This document shows, in pieces, positions 14,809-23,354 of a stretch of 33,576 nt of DNA. The notes under the pieces are model-generated. The model did not search any database and was not told the DNA's origin. It saw only the letters and a program-made list of their open reading frames with translations. A program made the position numbers and the translations under genes. Source of the DNA: Vulcanimicrobiota bacterium (GTDB taxonomy: Bacteria > Vulcanimicrobiota > Vulcanimicrobiia > Vulcanimicrobiales > Vulcanimicrobiaceae); the NCBI GenBank assembly GCA_028287565.1, contig JAQBPK010000213.1:1-33576 (forward strand), given 5' to 3'. How positions within the stretch are numbered: the stretch's first letter is position 1; every line of letters begins with the position of its first letter.

Positions 14809-16118
14809 ACGCGCTCGCCGGCAAGACCCTCGGCGGCCGCTACCGCGTGGACGAGCAGATCGGGCGCGGCGGGATGGCCGACGTCTATCGCGGGATGGAC
14901 GTCGTGCTGGACCGCGCGGTCGCGATCAAGGTGCTCACCGAGCGCGACGACGGCGAGCGCGACCGCTTCCTGCGCGAGGCGCGCTCGATGGCGCGGCTCA
15001 ACCACCACAACGTCGTCGCCGTGTACGACGCGGGGCGCGACGACAACTGCTCGTACATCGTGATGGAACTCGTCGACGGGCGCACGCTGGGCGCCGTGCC
15101 CGCGCACGAGCTGACCGTGCACGCCGCGATCCGCCACTTCATCGAGATCCTCGAAGCGCTCGCGTACGCGCATGACAACGGCGTCGTGCACCGCGACGTG
15201 AAGCCGGCGAACGTGATGGTGCTGCCAAGCGGCGCGGTGAAGGTGATGGACTTCGGACTCGCGCGGCGCACGAGCGACATGTCGAGCGCGACGAGCGCGG
15301 GCGAGATCGTCGGGACGATCGCGTACCTGCCGCCGGAACGCTTTCTCGGCAAGATCGCCGACGCGCGCAGCGACCTGTACTCGGTCGGCGTGATGCTCTA
15401 CGAGACGTTCACCGGTTCGCTGCCCTTCAAGAACGAGAGCGACGATCTCGTCGCGGTGATCTTCGGGCACGTCAACGAGCCGCCGCCGCCGCCGCGCAGC
15501 GTCAACCGCGCCGTTCCGATGCAGGTCGAGCGCATCATCATGCGGCTGCTCGAGAAAGAGCCCGACCGGCGCTACCAGAGCGCGCCTGAAGTGGTGGCGG
15601 AATTGCGCGCGCTCGTCACCGGGCCGGTCGAGCCGGCCGATCCCGCGCTGCAGCAGCCGCCCGCGCCGCGCGCCGCCGCGAAGTCGCGCAGCGGGCAGGC
15701 GGACCCGGCGCGCAGCACCGTCGAGGCGGACGCGCGCGAGGTGCTCGCCCGAACGTTCGGGCGCTCGCGGTCGGTCGACATCGGCTATTCCGAGACGCTG
15801 GCGGGGATGCTCGCCACGCGCAAGCGCGACTATCCCGAAGCGGCGCGCGCGTACCGCGCCGCGCTGACGGCGTTCGCCGACGCGAGCAACGATCTGGAGC
15901 GCGCGAAGACCGCGCTCAAGTACGGCACGATGGTGCTGCAGAAGACGAGCGAGGGCGAGAGCGCCGGAACGATCACGAACCGCCGCGAGCTCTCGGACGC
16001 CGTCGACATCCTGTCCGACGCGCTGCCGACGTTCCGCGGCCGCCAGATGCTCAAGGAGCTCGAAGAAGGCGAACGTCTTCTGTACGCGCTGCAGCGCACG
16101 CTGATCCGGACGCGCTGA
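14805..16118 (+). CDS. Soluble eukaryotic-type Ser/Thr protein kinase
   Basis: A 437-aa protein from GTG 14805. Kinase domain about 12-275: Gly-rich loop GRGGMADVYRG (20-30), Lys42 in VAIKVL, Glu in LREARSMARLNHHNV, HRDVKPANVM (129-138), DFG at 149-151, GTIAYLPPERF as activation-segment end and DARSDLYSVGVMLYE. A Pro/Ala-rich linker (about 285-320) leads to a helical C-terminal region with a TPR-like stretch (YPEAARAYRAALTAFADASN). I see no transmembrane segment or PASTA repeats, unlike PknB-type receptors, so it is probably cytosolic. It is coupled to yraN by a GTGA overlap and followed by a small membrane-protein gene. Confidence 0.93.
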   Translation: MNALAGKTLGGRYRVDEQIGRGGMADVYRGMDVVLDRAVAIKVLTERDDGERDRFLREARSMARLNHHNVVAVYDAGRDDNCSYIVMELVDGRTLGAVPAHELTVHAAIRHFIEILEALAYAHDNGVVHRDVKPANVMVLPSGAVKVMDFGLARRTSDMSSATSAGEIVGTIAYLPPERFLGKIADARSDLYSVGVMLYETFTGSLPFKNESDDLVAVIFGHVNEPPPPPRSVNRAVPMQVERIIMRLLEKEPDRRYQSAPEVVAELRALVTGPVEPADPALQQPPAPRAAAKSRSGQADPARSTVEADAREVLARTFGRSRSVDIGYSETLAGMLATRKRDYPEAARAYRAALTAFADASNDLERAKTALKYGTMVLQKTSEGESAGTITNRRELSDAVDILSDALPTFRGRQMLKELEEGERLLYALQRTLIRTR

Positions 16119-16122
16119 CGGC

Positions 16123-16362
16123 ATGCCGCGCACACCGCCGCCGGTACCGCCGCGCAGCGTCGTCTCGATCACGTACACGTCGCGCGCCGCGTTCGGGGTC
16201 GGCTTTCTCGTGCTCGGCGCGATCGCGCTCTACCGCGTGCTCACGACCGCCGCGCCGGTGAACAGCAAGCTGATCGGCGGCGTGCTCGGCGTCGTGATGA
16301 TCGGCCTGGGCATCTTCCGCATCATGCAGTACCTGCGCTGGCGGAGCGCCGGCGGCACCTAG
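16123..16362 (+). CDS. Small two-helix membrane protein, unknown function
   Basis: A 79-aa protein from ATG 16123, 4 bp after the kinase stop and 4 bp before the MATE gene, so it is probably in the same transcript. Two transmembrane segments are visible: about 22-41 (AAFGVGFLVLGAIALYRVL) and about 50-68 (LIGGVLGVVMIGLGIFRIM), after a Pro-rich N-terminus. I do not recognise a family. Confidence 0.72.
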   Translation: MPRTPPPVPPRSVVSITYTSRAAFGVGFLVLGAIALYRVLTTAAPVNSKLIGGVLGVVMIGLGIFRIMQYLRWRSAGGT

Positions 16363-16366
16363 CACC

Positions 16367-17719
16367 GTGGGTGCGATCGAGGCGATCGAGCACCGCGACG
16401 CGGGCGCTGCGCTGCGCCGTCTGGGCACGCCGAACGCATTGGCGCTGGTCAGCGACCAGCTGCTGGGGATCGTCGACACGATCGCCATCGGTGCGCTCGG
16501 CACCGCGGCCCTGGCCGGCATCACCGGCGCGACGGGCGTGTTCATGGTGCTGTGCATCGGGCTCTTCGCGTTCGCCAGCGGCATTCGCATCCTCGGCGCG
16601 CAGGCGATCGGCGCGGGGCAGAGCGAGCGCTACGGCGCGATCGTGCGCGCGGCGACCGTCGTCCCGCTCGCGATCGCGACGCTGGCCGCGCTGGTGTCGG
16701 TGTTCGCGGCAAAGCCGCTGCTGCACGCGATCCTGCCGGCCGGCGCGCCACTGGACGCATCGGCGCACTATCTCATGCTGCGCAGCGCGTGTTTGATCCC
16801 GATGGTGTGCAGCGGAATGCTCGCCGTGGCGTTCGCGACCGCCGGCGATTCCAAGCCGACGCTGCGGCTGCTGCTCGTGATCAATGCCGTGCACGTGCCG
16901 CTCGTGTTCGTGCTCGCGCTCGGCGCGCTCACGCACCATCCGTTCGGCCTCACCGGCGCCGGTATCTCATCGCTCTTCGCCGAGTTCGTGGGCCTCGTAT
17001 ACATGGTGTGGCTGACGGCAAAGCGCCCGCAGCTAGGCGTCTTCTCCTCACCGCGCATCAACCGCGCGCTGGTGCTCGCGACGGCGTCGATCAGCTGGCC
17101 GGAGTTCGTGTTCCTTATTTTGCAGATGATCGACGGGCCGATCACCGTTGCGTTGCTCGCGCCGTACGGCACCGAGCTGGTTGCGGCGTACCGCGCGCTC
17201 TCGCTCGTCAGCGACATCACCTGGTCGGTTCCCGGCGCGCTCGGCGACGCGTCCGAAGTCGTGCTCGGCCAGCGCATCGGCGCGCGCGACTACATCGGCG
17301 CAAAGGCGTTCCAGCGCGACGCGACGCGCCTCGGCGTGCTGCTCTGCCTCGGAGTCGGCGCGCTCGTCGCAGTGCTGGCGTGGCCGCTCGCGGCGATCTG
17401 CACCCTCAGCCCGGCGCTCGCGACGCTCGCCGCCGCGCCGCTCGCGGTGCACGTGCTCGTCACGCTGCCGCTCAAGGGCTACGCGATGACCGTGCTCGCG
17501 CCGATCCGCGGCGCGGGCGACACGCGCTTCGTGATGGTGATGGGGATCGTGACGACGATCGTCGCGATCGGCGGCATCGCGGCGGGGATTCGATTGATGC
17601 ACTTCGGCCTATGGGCGGTACCGTTCGGCTGGACCGCGGGCTGGCTGGTGCGCGGCACGATCACGACGGTGCGGCTGCGGGGCGGCGACTGGGAGCGCCG
17701 CCGCCTCGCGACGTCGTGA
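16367..17719 (+). CDS. MATE family efflux transporter
   Basis: A 450-aa integral membrane protein from GTG 16367 with about 12 hydrophobic segments in two similar halves, as in the MATE (NorM/DinF) family of cation-coupled drug exporters. Characteristic pieces are LVSDQLLGIVDTIAIGALGTAALAG in the first helix region (split here only by reading), GIRILGAQAIGAGQSERYG after helix 2, and in the second half ALGDASEVVLGQRIGARDY followed by a Gly-rich helix. GAGDTRFVM near the C-terminus is the usual loop. Substrate cannot be told. It ends the kinase-membrane protein-MATE run; an 88-bp regulatory gap follows. Confidence 0.9.
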   Translation: MGAIEAIEHRDAGAALRRLGTPNALALVSDQLLGIVDTIAIGALGTAALAGITGATGVFMVLCIGLFAFASGIRILGAQAIGAGQSERYGAIVRAATVVPLAIATLAALVSVFAAKPLLHAILPAGAPLDASAHYLMLRSACLIPMVCSGMLAVAFATAGDSKPTLRLLLVINAVHVPLVFVLALGALTHHPFGLTGAGISSLFAEFVGLVYMVWLTAKRPQLGVFSSPRINRALVLATASISWPEFVFLILQMIDGPITVALLAPYGTELVAAYRALSLVSDITWSVPGALGDASEVVLGQRIGARDYIGAKAFQRDATRLGVLLCLGVGALVAVLAWPLAAICTLSPALATLAAAPLAVHVLVTLPLKGYAMTVLAPIRGAGDTRFVMVMGIVTTIVAIGGIAAGIRLMHFGLWAVPFGWTAGWLVRGTITTVRLRGGDWERRRLATS

Positions 17720-17750
17720 GCCGGCTCGCTTGCCGATTCCGCACCGGACA

Positions 17751-17767
17751 GTAACCGGGCTGTAACC
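17751..17767 (+). promoter_or_regulatory. Candidate SARP-type operator before the radical SAM operon
   Basis: GTAACC occurs at 17751-17756 and again at 17762-17767, an 11-bp period (one helical turn), the usual layout of binding sites for SARP winged-helix activators. A weak -10-like GAGACT (17777-17782) follows after 9 bases, close to the usual gap. CTGGG...CCCAG (17781-17795) forms a small palindrome beyond it. The same arrangement occurs at 22617-22633. Confidence 0.55.
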
Positions 17768-17807
17768 GCACGGCGCGAGACTGGGGCTGTCCCAGGGGAG
17801 GACGACG

Positions 17808-18119
17808 ATGATCGACGACTCCAGCAGCCCGCGCTACCCAAACCCAGCTCGTGCATCGTTGCGACATAGCGCCACCGTCACGGATCTCGCCAGCCGCCGT
17901 GCGGACGACGTGCTCGACACGATCACGCTGGTCTTCGGCGGCGTCAACTACGGCACGATTTACGTTGCGGCGCCGTACGTCAAGGACAAACCGATCGTCC
18001 TGTATCTCGTCCCGTCGGGAAGCGGCGCCGCGTCCGGTGAGGGCGAGCTGCGCGGGCGGCTCGATTGTCTGATCACGGACGATCCCGCGCTGGCGCTCGA
18101 ACAGCAGGCGGCCCGCTGA
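17808..18119 (+). CDS. Unknown 103-aa protein coupled to the radical SAM gene
   Basis: A 103-aa protein from ATG 17808 with a strong ribosome-binding site (GGGGAGG at 17795-17801). I recognise no family. The N-terminal 30 residues are polar (Ser, Arg, Pro rich). The middle is beta-rich and hydrophobic (TITLVFGGVNYGTIYVAAPY, then KPIVLYLVP). The C-terminus is acidic, with the only Cys in LDCLITDD. Its stop overlaps the start of the radical SAM gene (TGATG), so the two are translationally coupled. It could be the substrate, a binding partner or an unrelated protein. No double-Gly leader or repeated core of a typical RiPP precursor is evident. Confidence 0.75.
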   Translation: MIDDSSSPRYPNPARASLRHSATVTDLASRRADDVLDTITLVFGGVNYGTIYVAAPYVKDKPIVLYLVPSGSGAASGEGELRGRLDCLITDDPALALEQQAAR

Positions 18120-19138
18120 TGCTCGCTCGCCCGCACACGCTCGCCCTCGTCACGACGCGCCGCTGCACCGCGGCCTGCGATCACTGCTGCTTCGGCTGCA
18201 GTCCGACCGCGCAAGACGCCATTCCGATCGAACGGCTCCACGGGCTCATCGACGAGGCCAAGCGCGTCCCGTCGATTCACCGGATCGGATTCACGGGCGG
18301 AGAGTGCTTTCTGCTCGGCCGCGATCTCGTCGCGCTGGTCGCTCACGCGCACGAGCTGAATTTCGAGACCCGCGCGATCACCAACGGGTACTGGGCCCAC
18401 AGCGAGCGCGCGGCGCGCCTGCGCATCGAGCCGCTGTACCTCGCCGGTCTCGACGAGCTGATGCTGTCGACCGGGACGTTCCACCAGCGGTTCGTGCCGG
18501 TCGAGCGCGTAGCGCTGGGTGCGCGCGCCGCCGCATCGTTCGGGATCCGCACGCGCATCTCCATCGAAGCATGCGACCAGTCGGAGTTCGATGCCGCCGG
18601 ACTGCGCGCGTCGCTTGCCGATTTGGCCGGCGACGGCTCGGTGTGCATCGCCGAGGAGCCATGGATCCCCGACGCGGGCGGCCGCGGGGCGTCGGCGCTC
18701 AGCCATGACGGCATTCTGACGCGCGAGCTCGCGGAGCGCGCGCGCGGCGCGTGCGCGCAAGTGCTCAACGTCGTCACGGTCACACCGCGCATGCAGCTCA
18801 CGGCGTGCTGCGGCTTTCCGAACGAAGAGCTTCCCGAATTGGGAATCGGGTCGGTCGCCGAACGGCCGCTCGACGCCGTGCTCTCCGAAAGCCCCAACAT
18901 GCTGCTGCAGATGTGGCTCCACGTCGCGGGCCCGGCGGGGATCGCCGATTTCGTCGCGAGCAAAGATCGCGAGTTCGTGTTCCCGGCGTTCGCTTCCATC
19001 TGTCATGCCTGCGTCGCGATCCAGCGCGACGAGCGCGCTATGCGCTTCGTCGTGCAGCATGCGGGTGAGATCGTCGGGGACATCGCCGCGCGATTCGCCG
19101 CCGCGCAGCCGCAGCTCGCAACCGCGTCTCCCTGCTAA
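18119..19138 (+). CDS. Radical SAM protein with SPASM-like C-terminal cysteines
   Basis: A 339-aa protein. The radical SAM cluster motif is Cys16-x3-Cys20-x2-Cys23 (RRCTAACDHCC), followed by FTGGECFLLG, the SAM-binding GGE motif, and ITNGYW. The C-terminal half has further cysteines in a SPASM-like order: GACAQVLNVV, LTACCGF, then SICHACVA. These would bind auxiliary [4Fe-4S] clusters, as in peptide- or protein-modifying maturases. Starting at ATG 18119, it overlaps the stop of the 103-aa gene. There is no N-terminal RRE-like peptide-binding domain before the cluster motif, so substrate recognition would need another protein. The reaction is unknown. Confidence 0.88.
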   Translation: MLARPHTLALVTTRRCTAACDHCCFGCSPTAQDAIPIERLHGLIDEAKRVPSIHRIGFTGGECFLLGRDLVALVAHAHELNFETRAITNGYWAHSERAARLRIEPLYLAGLDELMLSTGTFHQRFVPVERVALGARAAASFGIRTRISIEACDQSEFDAAGLRASLADLAGDGSVCIAEEPWIPDAGGRGASALSHDGILTRELAERARGACAQVLNVVTVTPRMQLTACCGFPNEELPELGIGSVAERPLDAVLSESPNMLLQMWLHVAGPAGIADFVASKDREFVFPAFASICHACVAIQRDERAMRFVVQHAGEIVGDIAARFAAAQPQLATASPC

Positions 19139-19181
19139 CCGCCTCCACTCCGCCCTCAGCCGCTTCACCGAGGAGCATCTC

Positions 19182-19775
19182 ATGTCGAGCACGTTCACCG
19201 CACTTGCCGTTACGCAAATATCACTGACCGGCTTTTCGGCCGATCAATCGGGCGGAACCCCGGCGATCCAAAACTACAACGGGCTCCCACTGTACTGCCA
19301 CGTCACGGAGGCCGGGCCGCGTCTCTACTCGATGCTGATCAACACGTCGGGACCGAGCTCGTTCGCGCCCGGAACCGGCGACCTGCAGCTCGTGACGTTC
19401 GTCTACGATCCCCAGGGCGCCGGCACCCCGCCGATGACGTTCCCGGTGAGCGGAGCGTTCTACAACGGCCAGCCCAGCGATCTCTCGCTGCAGTTCACGG
19501 GCCCGGCGACGGCGACGCTCGTGGTCGCGCAAGCACCCGGACCGCAGCCGCCGCTGCCGAAACCCGCCGCTGCGCCGGGCGACATCGCCACGATCACGAC
19601 GGTGAAGATCAGCGCCACGCATGCCGGTACCGCGCAGGACCTCATGTTCTTCGTCAACATCCCGCTCCCGAACAACCACACGGTGACGGCCGGTGACACC
19701 TGGACGGCATCGGTGAAGTGGACAGGCGGCCTCGGAGGCGCAATCGGCCCCGTCGGCAACTTCGAGTCGCCGTAG
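19182..19775 (+). CDS. Unknown beta-rich 197-aa protein
   Basis: A 197-aa protein from ATG 19182, with GAGGAG about 8 bases upstream; it follows the radical SAM gene by 43 bp and is probably in the same transcript. I do not recognise it. Sequence is rich in Thr, Ser, Gly and Pro with alternating hydrophobic strands, suggesting two beta-sandwich-like halves (about 5-110 and 130-197) joined by a Pro-rich linker (APGPQPPLPKPAAAPG). There is one Cys (LPLYCHV) and no signal peptide or membrane segment. It ends 3 bp before the end of the convergent regulator gene. Confidence 0.75.
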   Translation: MSSTFTALAVTQISLTGFSADQSGGTPAIQNYNGLPLYCHVTEAGPRLYSMLINTSGPSSFAPGTGDLQLVTFVYDPQGAGTPPMTFPVSGAFYNGQPSDLSLQFTGPATATLVVAQAPGPQPPLPKPAAAPGDIATITTVKISATHAGTAQDLMFFVNIPLPNNHTVTAGDTWTASVKWTGGLGGAIGPVGNFESP

Positions 19776-19778
19776 CGC

Positions 19779-22598
19779 TCAATCCGCGGCACGGACGAGC
19801 TCGGCGAGGCGCCTGGACGGCGTCGCGCCGAGCTCGTTCGCCAGCGCCGTCGCGTACCGCCGAAACTCGCGCCGCGCCGCGTCCGAATCCCCGCGCACGC
19901 GGTGGACGCGCAGGACGAGCTCGCACGCCGCCTCGTCGTACGGGTCGATCGCCTCGACACGCCGCGCGTACGCGAGCGCGTCGTCGAGCCGTTCGGCCCG
20001 CAGCGCGTCGGCCGCCAGCAGCATCCCGGCCCTGCACAGCAGTTCGTTGATCCGGGCGAGCGTGCTCTGCATCCAGACGTAGCGATCGTACCGGCTCGAA
20101 GCGCTCGCGTCGTACGAGTCCAATGCGGCGCGGAGCGCGTCGCGCTTGGCGTCGTCCAGCATGCCGCCCTCGCACTCACGCACCAGCGCTTCGGCGCGGC
20201 GCAGGTCCACGTCGATCGACGGCGACAGCCGGTACGATCCGTTGCCGGCGATGACCGCGTCGCGCTCGGCGAGCTTCCCGCGCAGCCGTGAAAGCGTTAC
20301 CTTGAGGTTGTTGGGCCACTCCTCGGGATCGAGATGGTCCCACAGCGCCTCGCCGATCCGGTCGCGCGAGAGCGGTCCGTGCGCGGTCGCGAGCAGCGCG
20401 AGCAGCTCGAACTCCTTGTCGCTGAGCTGAACACGAGCCCCGTCGCGCGTCACGCGCGCCGAAAGGATGTCGATCGTGAGCTTCTGCTTCGCCGCCGCGC
20501 GCGCGCGCACGACACGTTGCTGCAAGAACGGTTCGAGCACGCCGGCGGCGCCGCCGGTCAGCAGCCCGCCGATCGCAGCGTGCAGCTCGGCGGACTCGAT
20601 CGGCTCGACGATCGCGCGCAGCACCTGCGCTTCGGCCGCTCGGGCACTTGCATCCAGCGTGTACAACGCGGCGTGGGCCAGTATTTGCACGTAGGGATCG
20701 CGCCGCTGGTCGGCCGCGCGCACCGCTGCGCGCGCGGCGTCGACGGCGACGTCCCGGTCGCCGGAGACGCCCATGCGATAGAGATGGGCGATCGCCGCGA
20801 CGACAGGCGAGGAATAGCCCTCCTCGAGCTGCGGCGAACGCCCGCGCGCCGCATCGATCATCGGCGCGAAGCCGCGCTCGATCCCGGGTAGCAGCGCATC
20901 CTCCATCGCGATCAGGTACCGCTCGAAATCGGCGTCGGCGCCATTGGCCCACGTGAAGAACGCCGCGTTTCCCGCCGTCATCGCGACGTGGAGCGGAAGC
21001 TCGTCGCGCTCGCTGCGCCGCAGCAGCTCGTCGAAGATGACCACGATGCGCTCGACCTTTCCGCGGTAGGTCGCTTCGTGCGCTTCGATGTAGTGCAGCG
21101 TCTGGTTCTCCGCAAAACCGGTCGGCGACAGCGCCGCGGCCTCCGAAGCGAGCGCGCGCGCCAGGCGAAACCGTCCCTCGATCCCGCGCAGCGACGCGAC
21201 GAAGTTAAGCATCGAGGCGCGGGCGGGCGACGCATCGCGCGCGAAGCCGCTCAGCGCGTCGTCGATGACCTGCTCGCACTCCGCGATCCGTCCCGCGTTC
21301 GCATACGCGTTGGCGAGCAGGATGGACATCGCCGCGCGCTGGTCCGCACTGGCGGACGACGGCAGACAGTAGTAGACCGTCTCCGCCTCACGCACGAACG
21401 TCGCGCGGTCGACGGAAAAGTTGCGGTAGGGGATCGTCGCGATCCACAAGTTCGGAAAGCGCGTGATCAGCGAACGGTCGAGCCGGTCGATGACGCGCTC
21501 GTACTCCTGCAGCGTGACGGGGACGGCGAAATACGTCGGCGCGGCGTCGATCATCGCCGCGGCGCGCATGACGTCGCGCTGGCCCAGCGCCACCTGCGCG
21601 GCCTGCACGTACTCCCCCTCGCCCGCGAGCACGCTCAGCACGCGCTCGTAGAGCGCTTTCACCAGCGGCCCGAAGCGCTCGCGCAGCAGCCGGACGATCT
21701 CCGCGTGCACGTAGAGCTTTGCATTCTCCGTCTCGACGAACGGCAGCGCCGAGAGCTGTGCGAAGACGAAGTCGTCGCAGCCGTCGCCCAGCACGCGCAC
21801 CAGGTCCGCCTGCGACGATCCCGGCCGCAGCGACGCGACGAGCAGCCCGTCGCGCACCACGTCCTTGAGGCGCGCGATCGTTCGATGCATCACGAGCGCG
21901 AGCAGCATGTCGCGCGGCACCGAGGCCGCCTCGGCGAGCAGTTCGGGGTCGCGGTCGCGCTGCTCGAGCAGGAGCAGCAGCCTGGTCACGAGCGGCCAGC
22001 CATGCGCGACGTCGTGAACGGCGCGGGCGCTGGCGACCGAGACTGCGCTTTGCTCCGCGATCGCCAAGACGTCGTCCACGCCGAGCGAGAGATCGGGCGG
22101 CCCGATCACCGCGGACGTCTCGCGGCTGACGATTTGCTGGAGGGCCGACGGGAGCGGTGCGCGCGTGACGAGGGCCAGCGTCCGTTTGGGCGGGAGCGTC
22201 CCGACGAGCTCGCCGACCAAGTCGGCGCCGGCGGGGCTCGGCAGCGCGCCGAAGGGATCGCGCAGGGCGAAGAGCTCCGGGTCCGCAGCGACCGGCCATT
22301 CCCGCCTGAGCGCCTCGCGCGAGTTCGCCGCGATCTGCTCTCGGCGAAGCGCGAGGCGGTCGACCGCCGACCGGACCGCGAGCGCACGATCGCGTTCCAG
22401 CATCGCCTCGAGAACGACGCGCGCGAGATTGGGCGGTTCGTCGTCGACCGGCAGATCGCAGAGGGTGAGCAGCCCCGCGTGACCCGCGTAGCTGCGCAAG
22501 AACGCGGTCTTGTCGTACCCGGGCGGACCCCAGATCGTGAGGACACGAGGAGCGCCTTCCGCGATGAAGTCGGCGAGATTCGGAACCGGGCCGAGCAC
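19779..22598 (-). CDS. Large STAND/SARP-like transcriptional regulator (NTPase, TPR, winged helix, BTAD)
   Basis: About 939 aa if started at GTG 22598, chosen because GAGGAT is placed just upstream and the repeat operator lies beyond it; the frame is open further to 22802. N-terminal part: a MalT/STAND-like NTPase with a Walker-A-like GPPGYDKT (24-31), where Asp replaces the usual last Gly. The middle is helical, TPR-like. A C-terminal OmpR/PhoB-type winged helix (LSDKEFELLALLATAHGPLS, then NNLKVTLSRLRGKL) is followed by a bacterial transcriptional activation domain (ARRVEAIDPYDEAACELVLR). In SARPs the DNA-binding part is N-terminal; here the order is reversed. It probably senses a ligand or partner and activates nearby genes; targets are inferred from the GTAACC repeats. 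Confidence 0.85.
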   Translation of the reverse strand: MLGPVPNLADFIAEGAPRVLTIWGPPGYDKTAFLRSYAGHAGLLTLCDLPVDDEPPNLARVVLEAMLERDRALAVRSAVDRLALRREQIAANSREALRREWPVAADPELFALRDPFGALPSPAGADLVGELVGTLPPKRTLALVTRAPLPSALQQIVSRETSAVIGPPDLSLGVDDVLAIAEQSAVSVASARAVHDVAHGWPLVTRLLLLLEQRDRDPELLAEAASVPRDMLLALVMHRTIARLKDVVRDGLLVASLRPGSSQADLVRVLGDGCDDFVFAQLSALPFVETENAKLYVHAEIVRLLRERFGPLVKALYERVLSVLAGEGEYVQAAQVALGQRDVMRAAAMIDAAPTYFAVPVTLQEYERVIDRLDRSLITRFPNLWIATIPYRNFSVDRATFVREAETVYYCLPSSASADQRAAMSILLANAYANAGRIAECEQVIDDALSGFARDASPARASMLNFVASLRGIEGRFRLARALASEAAALSPTGFAENQTLHYIEAHEATYRGKVERIVVIFDELLRRSERDELPLHVAMTAGNAAFFTWANGADADFERYLIAMEDALLPGIERGFAPMIDAARGRSPQLEEGYSSPVVAAIAHLYRMGVSGDRDVAVDAARAAVRAADQRRDPYVQILAHAALYTLDASARAAEAQVLRAIVEPIESAELHAAIGGLLTGGAAGVLEPFLQQRVVRARAAAKQKLTIDILSARVTRDGARVQLSDKEFELLALLATAHGPLSRDRIGEALWDHLDPEEWPNNLKVTLSRLRGKLAERDAVIAGNGSYRLSPSIDVDLRRAEALVRECEGGMLDDAKRDALRAALDSYDASASSRYDRYVWMQSTLARINELLCRAGMLLAADALRAERLDDALAYARRVEAIDPYDEAACELVLRVHRVRGDSDAARREFRRYATALANELGATPSRRLAELVRAAD

Positions 22599-22616
22599 GT
22601 GATCCTCGTCTGGGCG

Positions 22617-22633
22617 GTAACCGCGCAGTAACC
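22617..22633 (+). promoter_or_regulatory. Candidate SARP-type operator in the divergent promoter
   Basis: GTAACC at 22617-22622 and 22628-22633, again with an 11-bp period and the same orientation as the pair at 17751-17767. A -10-like GACGAT (22643-22648) follows 9 bases later on the plus strand. The site is 19 bases upstream of the regulator's proposed start, so it could serve the 210-aa gene and autoregulation. Confidence 0.55.
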
Positions 22634-22714
22634 TCGTCCCCTGACGATCGTTCTGAAACGGTGCCGCTTTCGATAGGCGTTCGGCACCTTGTACTCCTGT
22701 CTGGAGGCGCGTGA

Positions 22715-23347
22715 ATGGCAAGGTGCTACGAAGTCGTCCTGGAGATCGCCGGCGACGACGTGCGGGACCTCCGGGCACGCGCGTGCGCCCCAGCGATCGC
22801 AAAACCAGCCGGCACCGTGCCCCCCACCGTCGTCTGGTTCTCGGCGCCGCTCGCTACGCGAACGGTGTTCACGTGGGACGAGAGCGCGTACGGGCTCTAC
22901 GCGGCGGTGACGGCGCCCAAACCGTCGGCGGCGCTCGAGCCGGACGGCGAGATCTATCCCGCGCTGCCGCGCGTGCACTACACGTTCGAGGACAGCGGCT
23001 TCCGCGTGCGCGCCGGCACCGGCGCGCACGCGGAAATTCCGAACGGCCGGTACGAGCTCGCCAACGGCGCGCCGGTTGCGATCACCGCCGGGCTGGTGCA
23101 GCGCGCGAAGGTGAACGGTACCGACGTCCTCTCACCACTGAACGCGGTCGTGCTGCCGCCGGGCTTCACCGCCGAGTTCGCACCCGCAACGAAGCTCTAC
23201 GTGTGGCTGCAGCGTCCCGCCGCTCCCGGCACGGTGATCGCGCCGGCGCCGGACCACGCGGTCGAGGTCGATCTGGGTGGGCCCTCGCGGACGATCGCGT
23301 ACCGCTACGATCCGGACGGCGCGCGCTTCGTGCCGTGCAAGCCCTGA
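22715..23347 (+). CDS. Unknown 210-aa beta-rich protein
   Basis: A 210-aa protein from ATG 22715, with GGAGG (22702-22706) at a good distance. I do not recognise it. It has an N-terminal alpha/beta stretch (CYEVVLEIAGDDVRDLRARA), then many short strands with Pro and Gly (VVWFSAPLATRTVFTWDES, YTFEDSGFRVRAGTG). There is no signal peptide or membrane segment. It is divergent from the regulator gene with a candidate SARP-type operator between them, and convergent with the peptidase-like gene, leaving only 7 bp. Its overall composition resembles the 197-aa protein at 19182, but I cannot show homology. Confidence 0.75.
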   Translation: MARCYEVVLEIAGDDVRDLRARACAPAIAKPAGTVPPTVVWFSAPLATRTVFTWDESAYGLYAAVTAPKPSAALEPDGEIYPALPRVHYTFEDSGFRVRAGTGAHAEIPNGRYELANGAPVAITAGLVQRAKVNGTDVLSPLNAVVLPPGFTAEFAPATKLYVWLQRPAAPGTVIAPAPDHAVEVDLGGPSRTIAYRYDPDGARFVPCKP

Positions 23348-23354
23348 CCGCGGT

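Noticed and set aside
14535-16178. Long minus-strand open frame opposite the kinase
   Set aside because: Composition is that of an antisense frame (Arg, Ala, His, Val rich) with no motif, and the plus-strand kinase is unambiguous.
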